In this document: positions 14,660-25,900 of the stretch, piece after piece
Layout of the letters: each line of letters starts with the position of its first letter
How positions within the stretch are numbered: position 1 is the stretch's first letter
The notes under the pieces: model-generated
Seen by the model: the letters and a program-made list of their open reading frames with translations, nothing else
What the model was told of the DNA's origin: nothing
Databases searched by the model: none
Made by a program: the position numbers and the translations under genes
Source: Anthonomus grandis grandis
Taxonomy: Eukaryota; Arthropoda; Insecta; Coleoptera; Curculionidae
DNA: 64,000 bases
NCBI RefSeq assembly: GCF_022605725.1
Contig: NC_065564.1
Location: forward strand, 620,001 to 684,000
Direction of reading: 5' to 3'

Positions 14660-16204
14660 GTTTCAAGCAATGAAACTTGGTAGGATTCAAGTCTGTGTGG
14701 TCTACTTTTGAACTGTAAAACCCCCTTAGCCCAACTCCTTCTCTGTTCTGAGTTACAGACCGAAACAGTTAAGGTAAAAGTCATTTTTTGCAAAATTTCA
14801 CATGCTCATAACTTTTTTCCTGGTTTGTCTCAAGCAATGAAACTTGGTAGGATTCAAGTCTGTCTGGTATACTTTTGAACTGTAAAACCCCCTTAGCCCA
14901 ACTCCTTCTCTGTTCTGAGTTACAGACCGAAACAGTTAAGGTAAAAGTCATTTTTTGCAAAATTTCCCATGCTCATAACTTTTTTCCTGGTTTGTTTCAA
15001 GCAATGAAACTTGGTAGGATTCAAGTCTGTCTGGTCTACTTTTGAACTGTAAAACCCCCTTAATCCAACTCCTTCTCTGTTCTGAGTTACAGACAGTAAC
15101 AATTTAGGAAAAAGTCCCTCGGAGCCAAATTTTACATGCTCATAACTTTCTTCCTGGTTTGTTTCAAGCAATGGAACTTGGTAGGATTTAAGTCCGTCTG
15201 GTCTACTTTTGAACTGTAAAACTCCCTTAGTCCAACTCCTTCTCTGTTCTGAGTTACAGACAGTAACAATTTAGGAAAAAGTCCCTCGGAGCCAAATTTT
15301 ACATGCTGATAACTTTTTTCCTGGTTTGTTTCAAGCAATGAAACTTGGTAAAATTCAAGTGTGTATGGTCTACTTTTGAATTGTAAAACTCCCTTAGTCC
15401 AACTCCTTTTCTGTTCTGAGTTACAGACCGAAACAGTTAAGGTAAAAGTCCTTTTTTGCAAAATTTCACATGCTCATAACTTTTTTCCTGGTTTGTTTCA
15501 AGCAATGAAACTTGGTAGGATTCAAGTCTGTCTGGTCTACTTTTGAACTGTAAAACCCCCTTAGTCCAACTCCTTCTCTGTTCTGAGTTACAGACAGTAA
15601 CAATTTAGGAAAAAGTCCCTCGGAGCCAAATTTTACATGCTGATAACTTTTTTCCTGGTTTGTTTCAAGCAATGAAACTTGGTAAAATTCAAGTGTGTCT
15701 GGTCTACTTTTGAATTGTAAAACTCCCTTAGTCCAACTCTTTCTCTGTTCTGAGCTACAGACCGAAACAGTTAAGGTAAAAGTCCTTTTTTGCAAAATTT
15801 CACATGCTCATAACTTTTTTCCTGGTTTGTTTTAAGCAATGAAACTTGGTAGAATTCAAGTCTGTCTGGTCTACTTTTGAATTGTAAAACTCCCTTAGTC
15901 CAACTCCTTCTCTGTTCTGAGTTACAGACAGTAACAATTTAGGAAAAAGTCCCTCGGAGCCAAATTTTACATGCTGATAACTTTTTTCCTGGTTTGTTTC
16001 AAGCAATGAAACTTGGTAAAATTCAAGTGTGTCTGGTCTACTTTTGAATTGTAAAACTCCCTTAGTCCAACTCCTTTTCTGTTCTGAGTTACAGACCGAA
16101 ACAGTTAAGGTAAAAGTCCTTTTTTGCAAAATTTCACATGCTCATAACTTTTTTCCTGGTTTGTTTCAAGCAATGAAACTTGGTAGGATTCAAGTCTGTC
16201 TGGT
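14660..16204. repeat. Second copy of the 17-monomer-offset satellite block
   Basis: Partner of the block at 11820-13365. The two copies separate at the right end, where the first copy reads CTACTTTTAAACTG and this one reads CTACTTTTGAATTG. The agreement of several rare variants in order makes chance sharing unlikely. Confidence 0.8.
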
Positions 16205-19200
16205 CTACTTTTGAATTGTAAAACTCCCTTAGTCCAACTCCTTCTCTGTTCTGAGTTACAGACCGAAACAGTTAAGGTAAAAGTCATTTTTTGCAAAATT
16301 TCACATGCTCATAACTTTCTTCCTGGTTTGTTTCAAGCAATGAAACTTGGTAGGATTCAAGTCTGTCTGGTCTACTTTTAAACTGTAAAACCCCCTTAGC
16401 CCAACTCCTTCTCTGTTCTGAGTTACAGACCGAAACAGTTAAGGTAAAAGTCATTTTTTGCAAAATTTCACATGCTCATAACTTTTTTCCTGGTTTGTTT
16501 CAAGCAATGAAACTTGGTAGGATTCAAGTCTGTGTGGTCTACTTTTGAACTGTAAAACCCCCTTAGTCCAACTCCTTCTCTGTTCTGAGTTACAGACAGT
16601 AACAATTTAGGAAAAAGTCCCTCGGAGCCAAATTTTACATGCTCATAACTTTCTTCCTGGTTTGTTTCAAGCAATGAAACTTGGTAGGATTCAAGTCTGT
16701 CTGGTCTACTTTTGAACTGTAAAACCCCCTTAATCCAACTCCTTCTCTGTTCTGAGTTACAGACAGTAACAATTTAGGAAAAAGTCCCTCGGAGCCAAAT
16801 TTTACATGCTCATAACTTTCTTCCTGGTTTGTTTCAAGCAATGGAACTTGGTAGGATTCAAGTCTGTCTGGTCTACTTTTAAACTGTAAAACCCCCTTAG
16901 CCCAACTCCTTCTCTGTTCTGAGTTACAGACCGAAACAGTTAAGGTAAAAGTCATTTTTTGCAAAATTTCACATGCTCATAACTTTTTTCCTGGTTTGTT
17001 TCAAGCAATGAAACTTGGTAGGATTCAAGTCTGTCTGGTATACTTTTGAACTGTAAAACCCCCTTAGTCCAACTCCTTCTCTGTTCTGAGTTACAGACCA
17101 AAACAGTTAAGGTAAAAGTCATTTTTTGCAAAATTTCACATGCTCATAACTTTTTTCCTGGTTTGTTTCAGGCAATGAAACTTGGTAGGATTCAAGTCTG
17201 TCTGGTATACTTTTGAACTGTAAAACCCCCTTAGCCCAACTCCTTCTCTGTTCTGAGTTACAGACCGAAACAGTTAAGGTAAAAGTCATTTTTTGCAAAA
17301 TTTCCCATGCTCATAACTTTTTTCCTGGTTTGTTTCAAGCAATGAAACTTGGTAGGATTCAAGTCTGTCTGGTCTACTTTTGAACTGTAAAACCCCCTTA
17401 ATCCAACTCCTTCTCTGTTCTGAGTTACAGACAGTAACAATTTAGGAAAAAGTCCCTCGGAGCCAAATTTTACATGCTCATAACTTTCTTCCTGGTTTGT
17501 TTCAAGCAATGGAACTTGGTAGGATTTAAGTCCGTCTGGTCTACTTTTGAACTGTAAAACCCCCTTAGTCCTACTCCTTCTCTGTTCTGAGTTACAGACA
17601 GTAACAATTTAGGAAAAAGTCCCTCGGAGCCAAATTCTACATGCTGATAACTTTTTTCCTGGTTTGTTTCAAGCAATGAAACTTGGTAGAATTCAAGTCT
17701 GTCTGGTCTACTTTTGAATTGGAAAACTCCCTTAGTCCTACTCCTTCTCTGTTCTGAGTTACAGACAGTAACAATTTAGGAAAAAGTCCCTCGGAGCCAA
17801 ATTTTACATGCTCATAACTTTTTTCCTGGTTTGTTTCAAGCAATGAAACTTGGTAGAATTCAAGTGTGTCTGGTCTACTTTTGAATTGTAAAACTCCCTT
17901 AGTCCAACTCTTTCTCTGTTCTGAGTTACAGACCGAAACAGTTAAGGTAAAAGTCCTTTTTTGCAAAATTTCACATGCTCATAACTTTTTTCCTGGTTTT
18001 TTTTAAGCAATGAAACTTGGTAGAATTCAAGTCTGTCTGGTCTACTTTTGAATTGTAAAACTCCCTTAGTCCAACTCCTTCTCTGTTCTGAGTTACAGAC
18101 AGTAACAATTTAGGAAAAAGTCCCTCGGAGCCAAATTTTACATGCTGATAACTTTTTTCCTGGTTTGTTTCAAGCAATGAAACTTGGTAAAATTCAAGTG
18201 TGTCTGGTCTACTTTTGAATTGTAAAACTCCCTTAGTCCAACTCCTTTTCTGTTCTGAGTTACAGACCGAAACAGTTAAGGTAAAAGTCCTTTTTTGCAA
18301 AATTTCACATGCTCATAACTTTTTTCCTGGTTTGTTTCAAGCAATGAAACTTGGTAGGATTCAAGTCTGTCTGGTCTACTTTTGAACTGTAAAACCCCCT
18401 TAGCCCAACTCCTTCTCTGTTCTGAGTTACAGACAGTAACAATTTAGGAAAAAGTCCCTCGGAGCCAAATTTTACATGCTCATAACTTTTTTCCTGGTTT
18501 GTTTCAAGCAATGAAACTTGGTAGGATTCAAGTCTGTCTGGTATACTTTTGAACTGTAAAACCCCCTTAGTCCAACTCCTTCTCTGTTCTGAGTTACAGA
18601 CCAAAACAGTTAAGGTAAAAGTCATTTTTTGCAAAATTTCACATGCCCATAACTTTTTTCCTGGTTTGTTTCAAGCAATGAAACTTGGTAGGATTCAAGT
18701 CTGTCTGGTCTACTTTTGAACTGTAAAACCCCCTTAGCCCAACTCCTTCTCTGTTCTGAGTTACAGACCGAAACAGTTAAGGTAAAAGTCATTTTTTGCA
18801 AAATTTCACATGCTCATAACTTTTTTCCTGGTTTGTTTCAAGCAATGAAACTTGGTAGGATTCAAGTCTGTGTGGTCTACTTTTGAACTGTAAAACCCCC
18901 TTAGTCCAACTCCTTCTCTGTTCTGAGGTACAGACAGTAACAATTTAGGAAAAAGTCCCTCGGAGCCAAATTTTACATGCTCATAACTTTCTTCCTGGTT
19001 TGTTTCAAGCAATGAAACTTGGTAGGATTCAAGTCTGTCTGGTCTACTTTTGAACTGTAAAACCCCCTTAGTCCAACTCCTTCTCTGTTCTGAGTTACAG
19101 ACCGAAACAGTTAAGGTAAAAGTCATTTTTTGCAAAATTTCACATGCTCATAACTTTTTTCCTGGTTTGTTTCAAGCAATGAAACTTGGTAGGATTCAAG

Positions 19201-20659
19201 TCTGTCTGGTCTACTTTTGAACTGTAAAACCCCCTTAGTCCAACTCCTTCTCTGTTCTGAGTTACAGACAGTAACAATTTAGGAAAAAGTCCTTCGGAGC
19301 CAAATTTTACATGCTCATAACTTTTTTCCTGGTTTGTTTCAAGCAATGAAACTTGGTAGGATTCAAGTCTGTCTGGTATACTTTTGATTTGTGAAACCCC
19401 CTTAGCCCAACTCCTTCTCTGTTCTGAGTTACAGACTGAAACAGTTAAGGTAAAAGTCATTTTTTGCAAAATTTCACATGCTCATAACTTTTTTCCTGGT
19501 TTGTTTCAGGCAATGAAACTTGGTAGGATTCAAGTCTGTCTGGTATACTTTTGAACTGTAAAACCCCCTTAGCCCAACTCCTTCTCTGTTCTGAGTTACA
19601 GACCGAAACAGTTAAGGTAAAAGTCATTTTTTGCAAAATTTCACATGCTCATAACTTTTTTCCTGGTTTGTTTCAAGCAATGAAACTTGGTAGGATTCAA
19701 GTCTGTCTGGTCTACTTTTGAACTGTAAAACCCCCTTAGTCCAACTCCTTCTCTGTTCTGAGTTACAGACAGTAACAATTTAGGAAAAAGTCCCTCGGAG
19801 CCAAATTTTACATGCTCATAACTTTTTTCCTGGTTTGTTTCAAGCAATGAAACTTGGTAGGATTTAAGTCCGTCTGGTCTACTTTTGAACTGTAAAACCC
19901 CCTTAGTCCAACTCCTTCTCTGTTCTGAGTTACAGACAGTAACAATTTAGGAAAAAGTCCCTCGGAGCCAAATTTTACATGCTCATAACTTTTTTCCTGG
20001 TTTGTTTCAAGCAATGAAACTTGGTAGGATTCAAGTCTGTGTGGTCTACTTTTGAACTGTAAAACCCCCTTAGCCCAACTCCTTCTCTGTTCTGAGTTAC
20101 AGACCGAAACAGTTAAGGTAAAAGTCATTTTTTGCAAAATTTCACATGCTCATAACTTTTTTCCTGGTTTGTCTCAAGCAATGAAACTTGGTAGAATTCA
20201 AGTCTGTCTGGTCTAATTTTGAATTGTAAAACTCCCTTAGTCCTACTCCTTCTCTGTTCTGAGTTACAGACCGAAACAATTAAGGTAAAAGTCCTTTTTT
20301 GCAAAATTTCACATGCTGATAACTTTTTTCCTGGTTTGTTTCAAGCAATGAAACTTGGTAGAATTCAAGTCTGTCTGGTCTACTTTTGAACTGTAAAACT
20401 CCCTTAGTCCTACTCCTTCTCTGTTCTGAGTTACAGACCGAAACAATTTAGGAAAAAGTCCCTTGGAGCCAAATTTTACATGCTCATAACTTTTTTCCTG
20501 GTTTGTTTCAAGCAATGAAACTTGGTGGAATTCAAGTCTGTCTGGTCTACTTTTGAATTGTAATACTCCGTTAGTCCAACTCCTTCTCTGTTCCTAGTTA
20601 CCTATAGACAGAAACAATTAAGGTAAAAATCGGTGATAAATGTTCCTCGTCTTTTACAG

Positions 20660-20876
20660 CGACTCGGAGTACCGCTACTACAAGTCCTCCACCTCGCCCC
20701 TGATCCCCATTCCGCCCTCCATCTACGAGGAGGTGCCCCAGTTCCTGAAATTCATCATCTGCTGCGAGTATCCGATGTACGACTCCCTCAACGAGAAAAC
20801 CAAAGGGTCGAGCATCATCAAGGAATCGACCAGCACCAATTTGGCCCAGTCGGACGCCACTTTGACCGCCGCATAG
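20660..20876 (+). CDS. Terminal coding exon of an unidentified protein (C-terminal about 72 residues)
   Basis: I do not recognise this protein. A strong acceptor (TTCCTCGTCTTTTACAG) ends at 20659, and the open frame then runs to TAG at 20874-20876. The first base completes a split codon. The peptide begins DSEYRYYKSSTSPLIPIPP, is then rich in aromatic and proline residues with a CC pair (FIICCEYPMY), and ends in a Ser/Thr-rich polar tail. This resembles the cytoplasmic C-terminus of a larger, possibly membrane, protein. GC content is about 55 percent, far above the flanks, as in the other real exons here. An ATG at 20640 lies in frame, but it falls inside the polypyrimidine/acceptor sequence, so I read this as an internal-to-terminal exon and not a 78-codon gene. 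Earlier exons would lie left of the window, beyond a satellite-filled intron of more than 20 kb. Confidence 0.65.
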
Positions 20877-21370
20877 CTGTAGCCCTCGGACGAGCAGCCC
20901 TTACCCTCACGCGTCACCAGACTGGGAAACCTCTACAGGAACGCCAACGTGGTGGTGCAAGAGGAAATTCAACTGTCTTCGCAGGTTTAGGAATTTTGTT
21001 TTTGGAAGTTTTTGCGTGATGCGACTGTGATAATGGCGAACAACGTTCATTCTCTCTTTCTCCGGATCAAAATTTATACTCTTTATTGGGGAATCAAACA
21101 ATTAACAAAAGAAGAAAAAACATAAGGAATTTTAAACTGTTTTAGAAGCAGTTATGAAGTAGTAGGTTTAGACTGACGTTTTCTAGACATATCTTAGGTG
21201 TTACGGGTGCTAAATGTACTATATCGTAGATTTATGTTGGAAATAAGGGAACCTCGGGCAGAAACTACTTATTGTCTCCCTTTTTGGTAGATATTATTAA
21301 GATTCTTGTTATAGTAGTGTTATATAGATAAGAGGATCAAAAGTAAATTGTCCAGCAGTCCCCTTGTTGT
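20877..21370 (+). other. Probable 3' UTR and downstream spacer
   Basis: This AT-rich stretch follows the stop codon at 20876. I see no repeat unit and no long frame with coding character. No AATAAA or ATTAAA was found in it by eye, so the end of the transcript cannot be placed. Confidence 0.4.
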
Positions 21371-22575
21371 TTTCTTGGTAAGATAACATGCTTTCTAATT
21401 AGTTGATTTGCATGAAAATTGGTAGTAATGGAGTCTAAACCTTCGACTATCACCTACGAGAAACAATTTGATCAAAGTTAAGTCTAAAGCCATTTAAACC
21501 ATGTTCAACTAACTTGGGGTTCATGAATTCGCCATTTCTTTATATTCAATTTTCAACTTCTTATAACTTCTTTCCTAATTAACTGATTTGCATGAAAATT
21601 GGTAGTAGTGGAGTCTAAACCTTCGACTATCACCTACTAGAAACAATTCGATCAACGTTAAGTCTAAAGCCATTTAAACTATGTGCAACTAACTTGGGGT
21701 TCATGCATTCGCCATTTCTTTATAGCCAATTTTCAACTTCTTATAACTTCTTTCCTAATTATCTGATTTTCATGAAAATTGGTAGTAGTAGAGTCTAAAC
21801 CTTCGACTATCACCTATTAGAAGCAATTCAGTCCAAGTTAAGTCTAAAGCCATTTAGACCATGTGCAACTAACTTGGGGTTTATGCATTCGCCATTTCTT
21901 CATAGCCAATTTTCAACCTCTTATAACTTCTTTCCTAATTATCTGATTTTCATGAAAATTGGTAGTTTTGGAGTCCAAACCTTCGACTATCACCTATTAG
22001 AAGCAATTCAGTCCAAGTTAAGTCTAAAGCCATTTAGACCATGTGCAACTAACTTGGGGTTCATGCATTCACCATTTCTTCATAGCCAATTTTCAACTTC
22101 TTATAACTTCTTTTCTAATTGTTTGATTTTGATGAAAATTGGTACTAGCAGAGTCCAAACCTTTCACTGTCACCTGTTAGAAACAATTCGATCAAAGGCA
22201 AGTCTTAACCCATTTAAACCGTGTGGAACTAAGTGGGGGTTGGCGCCTTCACCATTTCATTCTAACCAATTTTCAACTTCTTATAACTTCTTTCCTAATT
22301 AACTGATTTTTATGAAAATTGGTAGTAATGGATTTCAAAGCTTCTATTGTCGCCTGTTATAAACAATTTAATTAGACTATAACTCTAAGTCCATTAAAAA
22401 ACTGAGACAAAAATTTGGGCCCATATTTCTTATAACTTTTTTCATAATTGAGTGATTTTTATGAAATTTGGTAGTAATGAGCCTACTCCTTCCTTTATTG
22501 CCCAATAGAAACAATCCAGTCAAAATTTTACTCTAAAGCCATTTAATGAGGGAAGTAACAACAAACTGGGTCGGG
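21371..22575. repeat. 180-bp tandem repeat (family R2), about 6.5 copies
   Basis: The unit repeats every 180 bp; for example, GCATGAAAATTGG recurs at about 21410 and 21590. Each unit carries CTTATAACTTCTTTCCTAAT, then the 14-bp palindrome ATTTTCATGAAAAT or a near form followed by TGGTAGTAATGGAGTC, then a variable 100-bp segment with CCATTTAAAC and TTCGCCATTTC. Monomers diverge more than in the 167-bp satellite. A 142-codon frame at 21874-22302 is a by-product, because 180 is divisible by 3. Confidence 0.93.
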
Positions 22576-22906
22576 CGCCTTCACCATTTCTTTACAACTG
22601 CCACAAGCTGAATTACTGTGGTTTTCTCGCTCCCCGGAGACTCTTTTTCACCGATTTTAGTGATGTTCCAGGTGCTCCGAGCCCCTGGCACCCCTAAGTG
22701 AGCCGTGCAAAAGGTGCGTCACCCCGGCAACCCTAAAAAACAAAAAACAGCACAACCACCACAAAAATCAATAAAAACAAACGGTTTTTTTTTTGACAAA
22801 TCAATCAAATTTCGCTCCTCGTTAAGTGGAAAAAAACTGATTAAAATTGTGAGTAATGTACGGCCTGTAAACAAATAAACCAAAGAAACAAACAAAAAAA
22901 CAAAAG
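22576..22906 (+). promoter_or_regulatory. Presumed promoter and 5' UTR of the aminopeptidase-like gene
   Basis: This non-repetitive stretch lies between the 180-bp array and the ATG at 22907. It contains a GC-richer patch (about 22630-22735) and then an A-rich leader ending CAAAAGATGAG, a typical insect start context. I see no convincing TATA box. The transcription start cannot be placed by eye. Confidence 0.4.
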
Positions 22907-25900
22907 ATGAGTCTTTTGCGCTCCCTACTACTAGCGAAACCGTCGAGGCGTTTTTTCGCCCCGAGTGCGGCGGTTCGAACGTTCGCGGACGCGGTCGGTA
23001 CCCGTAAGGGGCCGCCCCCGCTCGCCCCCGGCTGCCCCCCGCCCGATTTAGATCACGCGTGCCGCAGCAACCGCATGAAGGGTCTCGTTTTGGGGATCTA
23101 CACGAATCCCGATGACGTCTACGATCCCGGCAAATTGACCCCCACCGGGGAACGGTACAACGCGATGGTGTGCGGCCGTTTGTACGAGCTGCTCCAGTAC
23201 GCGGGGAAACCGCCCAAAAAGGGCGAGGTCCGGGTCTACTTTAATCTCGACGAGGAGTTCAGCTCTGTGGCGGTGGTGGGGCTCGGCAGGGAGTGTCAGG
23301 GATACGACGTGTTCGAGCAGATGGACGAGGGTAAGTTTGATATTCAATTGTTTTTTATGAAAATTGGTTGTAATGGAGCCTGTACCCTTCCCTGTCTCCT
23401 ACTGGTAACAATACAGCCAAAGCTTAACCCTAAGGCCCCCTTAAGGAGCGAGAAATGAATTGAGGGTTGTTGTCTTCACACCATTTTTTAGGAGCCAAGT
23501 TTAGCAGCCTCTAACTCCTTTGCTAATCAATTGTTTTCTATGAAAATTGGTTGTAATGGAGCCTGATCCTTCCCCCATCTCCTACTGGTAACAATACATC
23601 CAAAGCTGAACCCTAAGGCCCCCTTAAAGCGCGAGAAATGAATTGAGGCTTGACGCCTTCACCATTTCTTCACAACCGACTTTAACAGCTTATAACTCCT
23701 TTGCTAATCAATTGTTTTTTATGAAAATTGGTAGTAATGGAGTCTGAAGCTTCTCCAATAGCCTACTAGAAGCAATTCAATCAATGGTAAACTTCAAGGT
23801 CATTTAGAGAGCAAGATACACCATTGGGCTTGGTGCCTCTCCCTTTTTTTCATAGTCAAGTTTCAACGGCTTATAACTCCGTTGGTAATTAATTGTTTTT
23901 TATGAAAATTGGTAGTAATGGAGTCTAAAGCTTCTCCAATGGCCTACTAGAAGCAATTCATTCAATGGTAAACTCCAAGGTCATTTAGAGAGCAAGATAC
24001 ACCATTGGTCTTGGTCCTCTCCCTTTTTTTCATAGTCGAGTTTCAACGGCTTATAATTCCGTTGCTAGTCAATTGTTTTTTATGAAAATTGGTAGTAATG
24101 GAGCCCCAAGCGTCTCCTGTCGTCTACTAGAGACAACTTATTCAAACTTAAACTCCAAGGTCATTGAGAGAGCAAGATAGAAAGTTGGGTCTCAGGGCGT
24201 GCACTTGAAAAGGAAGTTTGTCCATAACTCTTTTTTGATAGATTTTTTCAGAAAGTTTTATTAAGGTTTTTAGAAGCATTTTGTTAGATTTATCGTTCTA
24301 GCAAAAAAAAATTTTTGTTTTTTTTGAAAAATAAAAAATTTAATTTTTAAGTTAAAATTTTCTTATTTTTTCAAAAATCTTGCACAACTCCTTTATTTTG
24401 AGACTTACGACTAAATGTTATTCTAGATGATTTGTAGCATTTTTAATGAGGAATTCTATGGTAAAAGAAAATGTTCAAATTTCCCAATAGTTTTCGGGAA
24501 AAATAAGAAAAACTGTTGAGAGGTTTTTCCCAATTTTCTGGAAAACTATTGAAGATAAAAAATATTTTTTTAATGCATCTGCTGCGCATTAAGATTTCAA
24601 ACAACTTTTTTTATAACAATTTTTTTCTACAGTCTATAGTTTTCCAGAAAAAAAATAAAAACCATAAAAATTAAAGTTTTCCCATGGATGACCCTTATGG
24701 CTTCTTTCAGGAAGACATTTTTGAGTATAACTTTTTTTTGGTACATTTTCCAAAAAAGTTTTATTAAGCTTTTTTGAAGGATTTTGAATGTTCTATCGAT
24801 GTACCAAAAAAAAAATTTTTTTCAAAAAAAATTTTTTTTCATTATTTTACCAAAAATTTTCTAAAAATTGTCTGTAATTCTTTTATTTTGAGATTTACGA
24901 CTAAATGTTATTCTAGATAATTTGTAGCATTTTTAATGGGGAATTTAATGGTAAAAGAAAATTTTTAAATTTCCCAATAGTTTTCGAGAAAATCAAGAAA
25001 AACTGTTGAAAGTTGTTGTTTTTCCCAATTTTCTGGAAAACTATTGAAGATAAAAATTATTTTTTTAACTCACCTGATGTACATTAACATTCCAAACAAC
25101 TTTTATTATAACAATTTTTTTCCCTAGCCAATAGTGAGAGTAGTAGAGCCAATAGTAAAGAGAGCAACAAATTGAGAGTGGGCGCCTTCACCATTTCCTC
25201 ACAACCACTTTTCAACAGGTTATAACTCTGTTGCTAGTCAATTGTTTTTTATGAAAATTGGTAGCAATGGAGTCTAAAGCTTCTCCAATAGCCTACTAGA
25301 AACACTTTAGTGAAACTTAAACTCCAAGGCCATTTAGAGAGCAAGATACACCATTAGTCCTGGTGCCTCTCTCTTTTTTTCATAGTCAAGTTTCAACGGC
25401 TTATAACTCCGTTGCTAATCAATTGTTATTTATGAAAATTGCTGGTAACGGAAGCTCAAACTTTTCCCTATCGCCCGCAAATAAAAAAATCCAAACAAAT
25501 CGAGTTGGTTGGGCTTGAACTTGTTGCATTAACAATTAACCTCCCGCAGGTAAAGAGGCTATAAGGATCGCCTCGGCGCAGGGGGCGAAGGCCCTCCAAA
25601 AAATGAACGCGATAAAGGTGTACGTGGAGAGTTTTGGACACGCGGAATCGGCCGCGGAAGGTTCCGCCCTCGGGGTGTGGCTCTATCAAGAAAAAAAGAT
25701 GCGCAAATATCAAATGTACGTGCCGCAGTTGGAACTGTACGACGATTGCGACTGGACCGGCTGGCAGATCGGTTTACAGAAGGCGGCCGCGCAGAATTTG
25801 GCCCGTCAACTGATGGACACGCCCGCCAACCTGATGACGCCGACGTCGTTTGCGCAGAACGCGGTCGAGGTGCTGTGCAAGTCGGGGGTGAACGTGGAGG

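Larger units (their letters stand above)
1..20635. repeat. 167-bp satellite array (family R1), about 123 monomers
   Basis: Head-to-tail monomers of 167 bp run from the left edge of the window, so the true start is outside it. Two subtypes alternate irregularly. Type A reads ACAGACAGTAACAATTTAGG and then CCCTCGGAGCC. Type B reads ACAGACCGAAACAGTTAAGG and then a T-rich stretch with TTTTGCAAAAT. Both share CATAACTTTTTTCCTGG followed by a short dyad TTTCA..TGAAA and CTTGGTAG. Neighbouring monomers are very similar. The last three (about 20180-20635) are the most diverged, as is usual at a satellite edge. One monomer near 4865 carries a 1-bp insertion. Many 60-165-codon reading frames cross the array on both strands, but they are by-products of the repetition. 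Confidence 0.97.

Noticed and set aside
101..20515. Dozens of minus-strand frames of 63-165 codons and plus-strand frames of 61 codons in the satellite
   Set aside because: They recur with the 167-bp unit. Since 167 is not a multiple of 3, they change frame every unit and stop after about two. The one 165-codon case (4610-5107) exists only because of a 1-bp insertion. No splice or codon signature supports coding.
1..20635. Regularly spaced repeats as a possible CRISPR array
   Set aside because: The repeats are contiguous 167-bp monomers without unique spacers, no cas genes are present, and the genes nearby are eukaryotic.
20633..21019. 128-codon plus frame overlapping the exon at 20660-20876
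   Set aside because: It is in a different frame from the exon supported by the acceptor, its sequence is rich in arginine, histidine and leucine as expected from a GC-rich shadow, and it crosses the true stop.
21874..22302. 142-codon plus frame in the 180-bp repeat
   Set aside because: The unit length is divisible by 3, so a frame stays open across units; the peptide is just the repeat translated more than twice.
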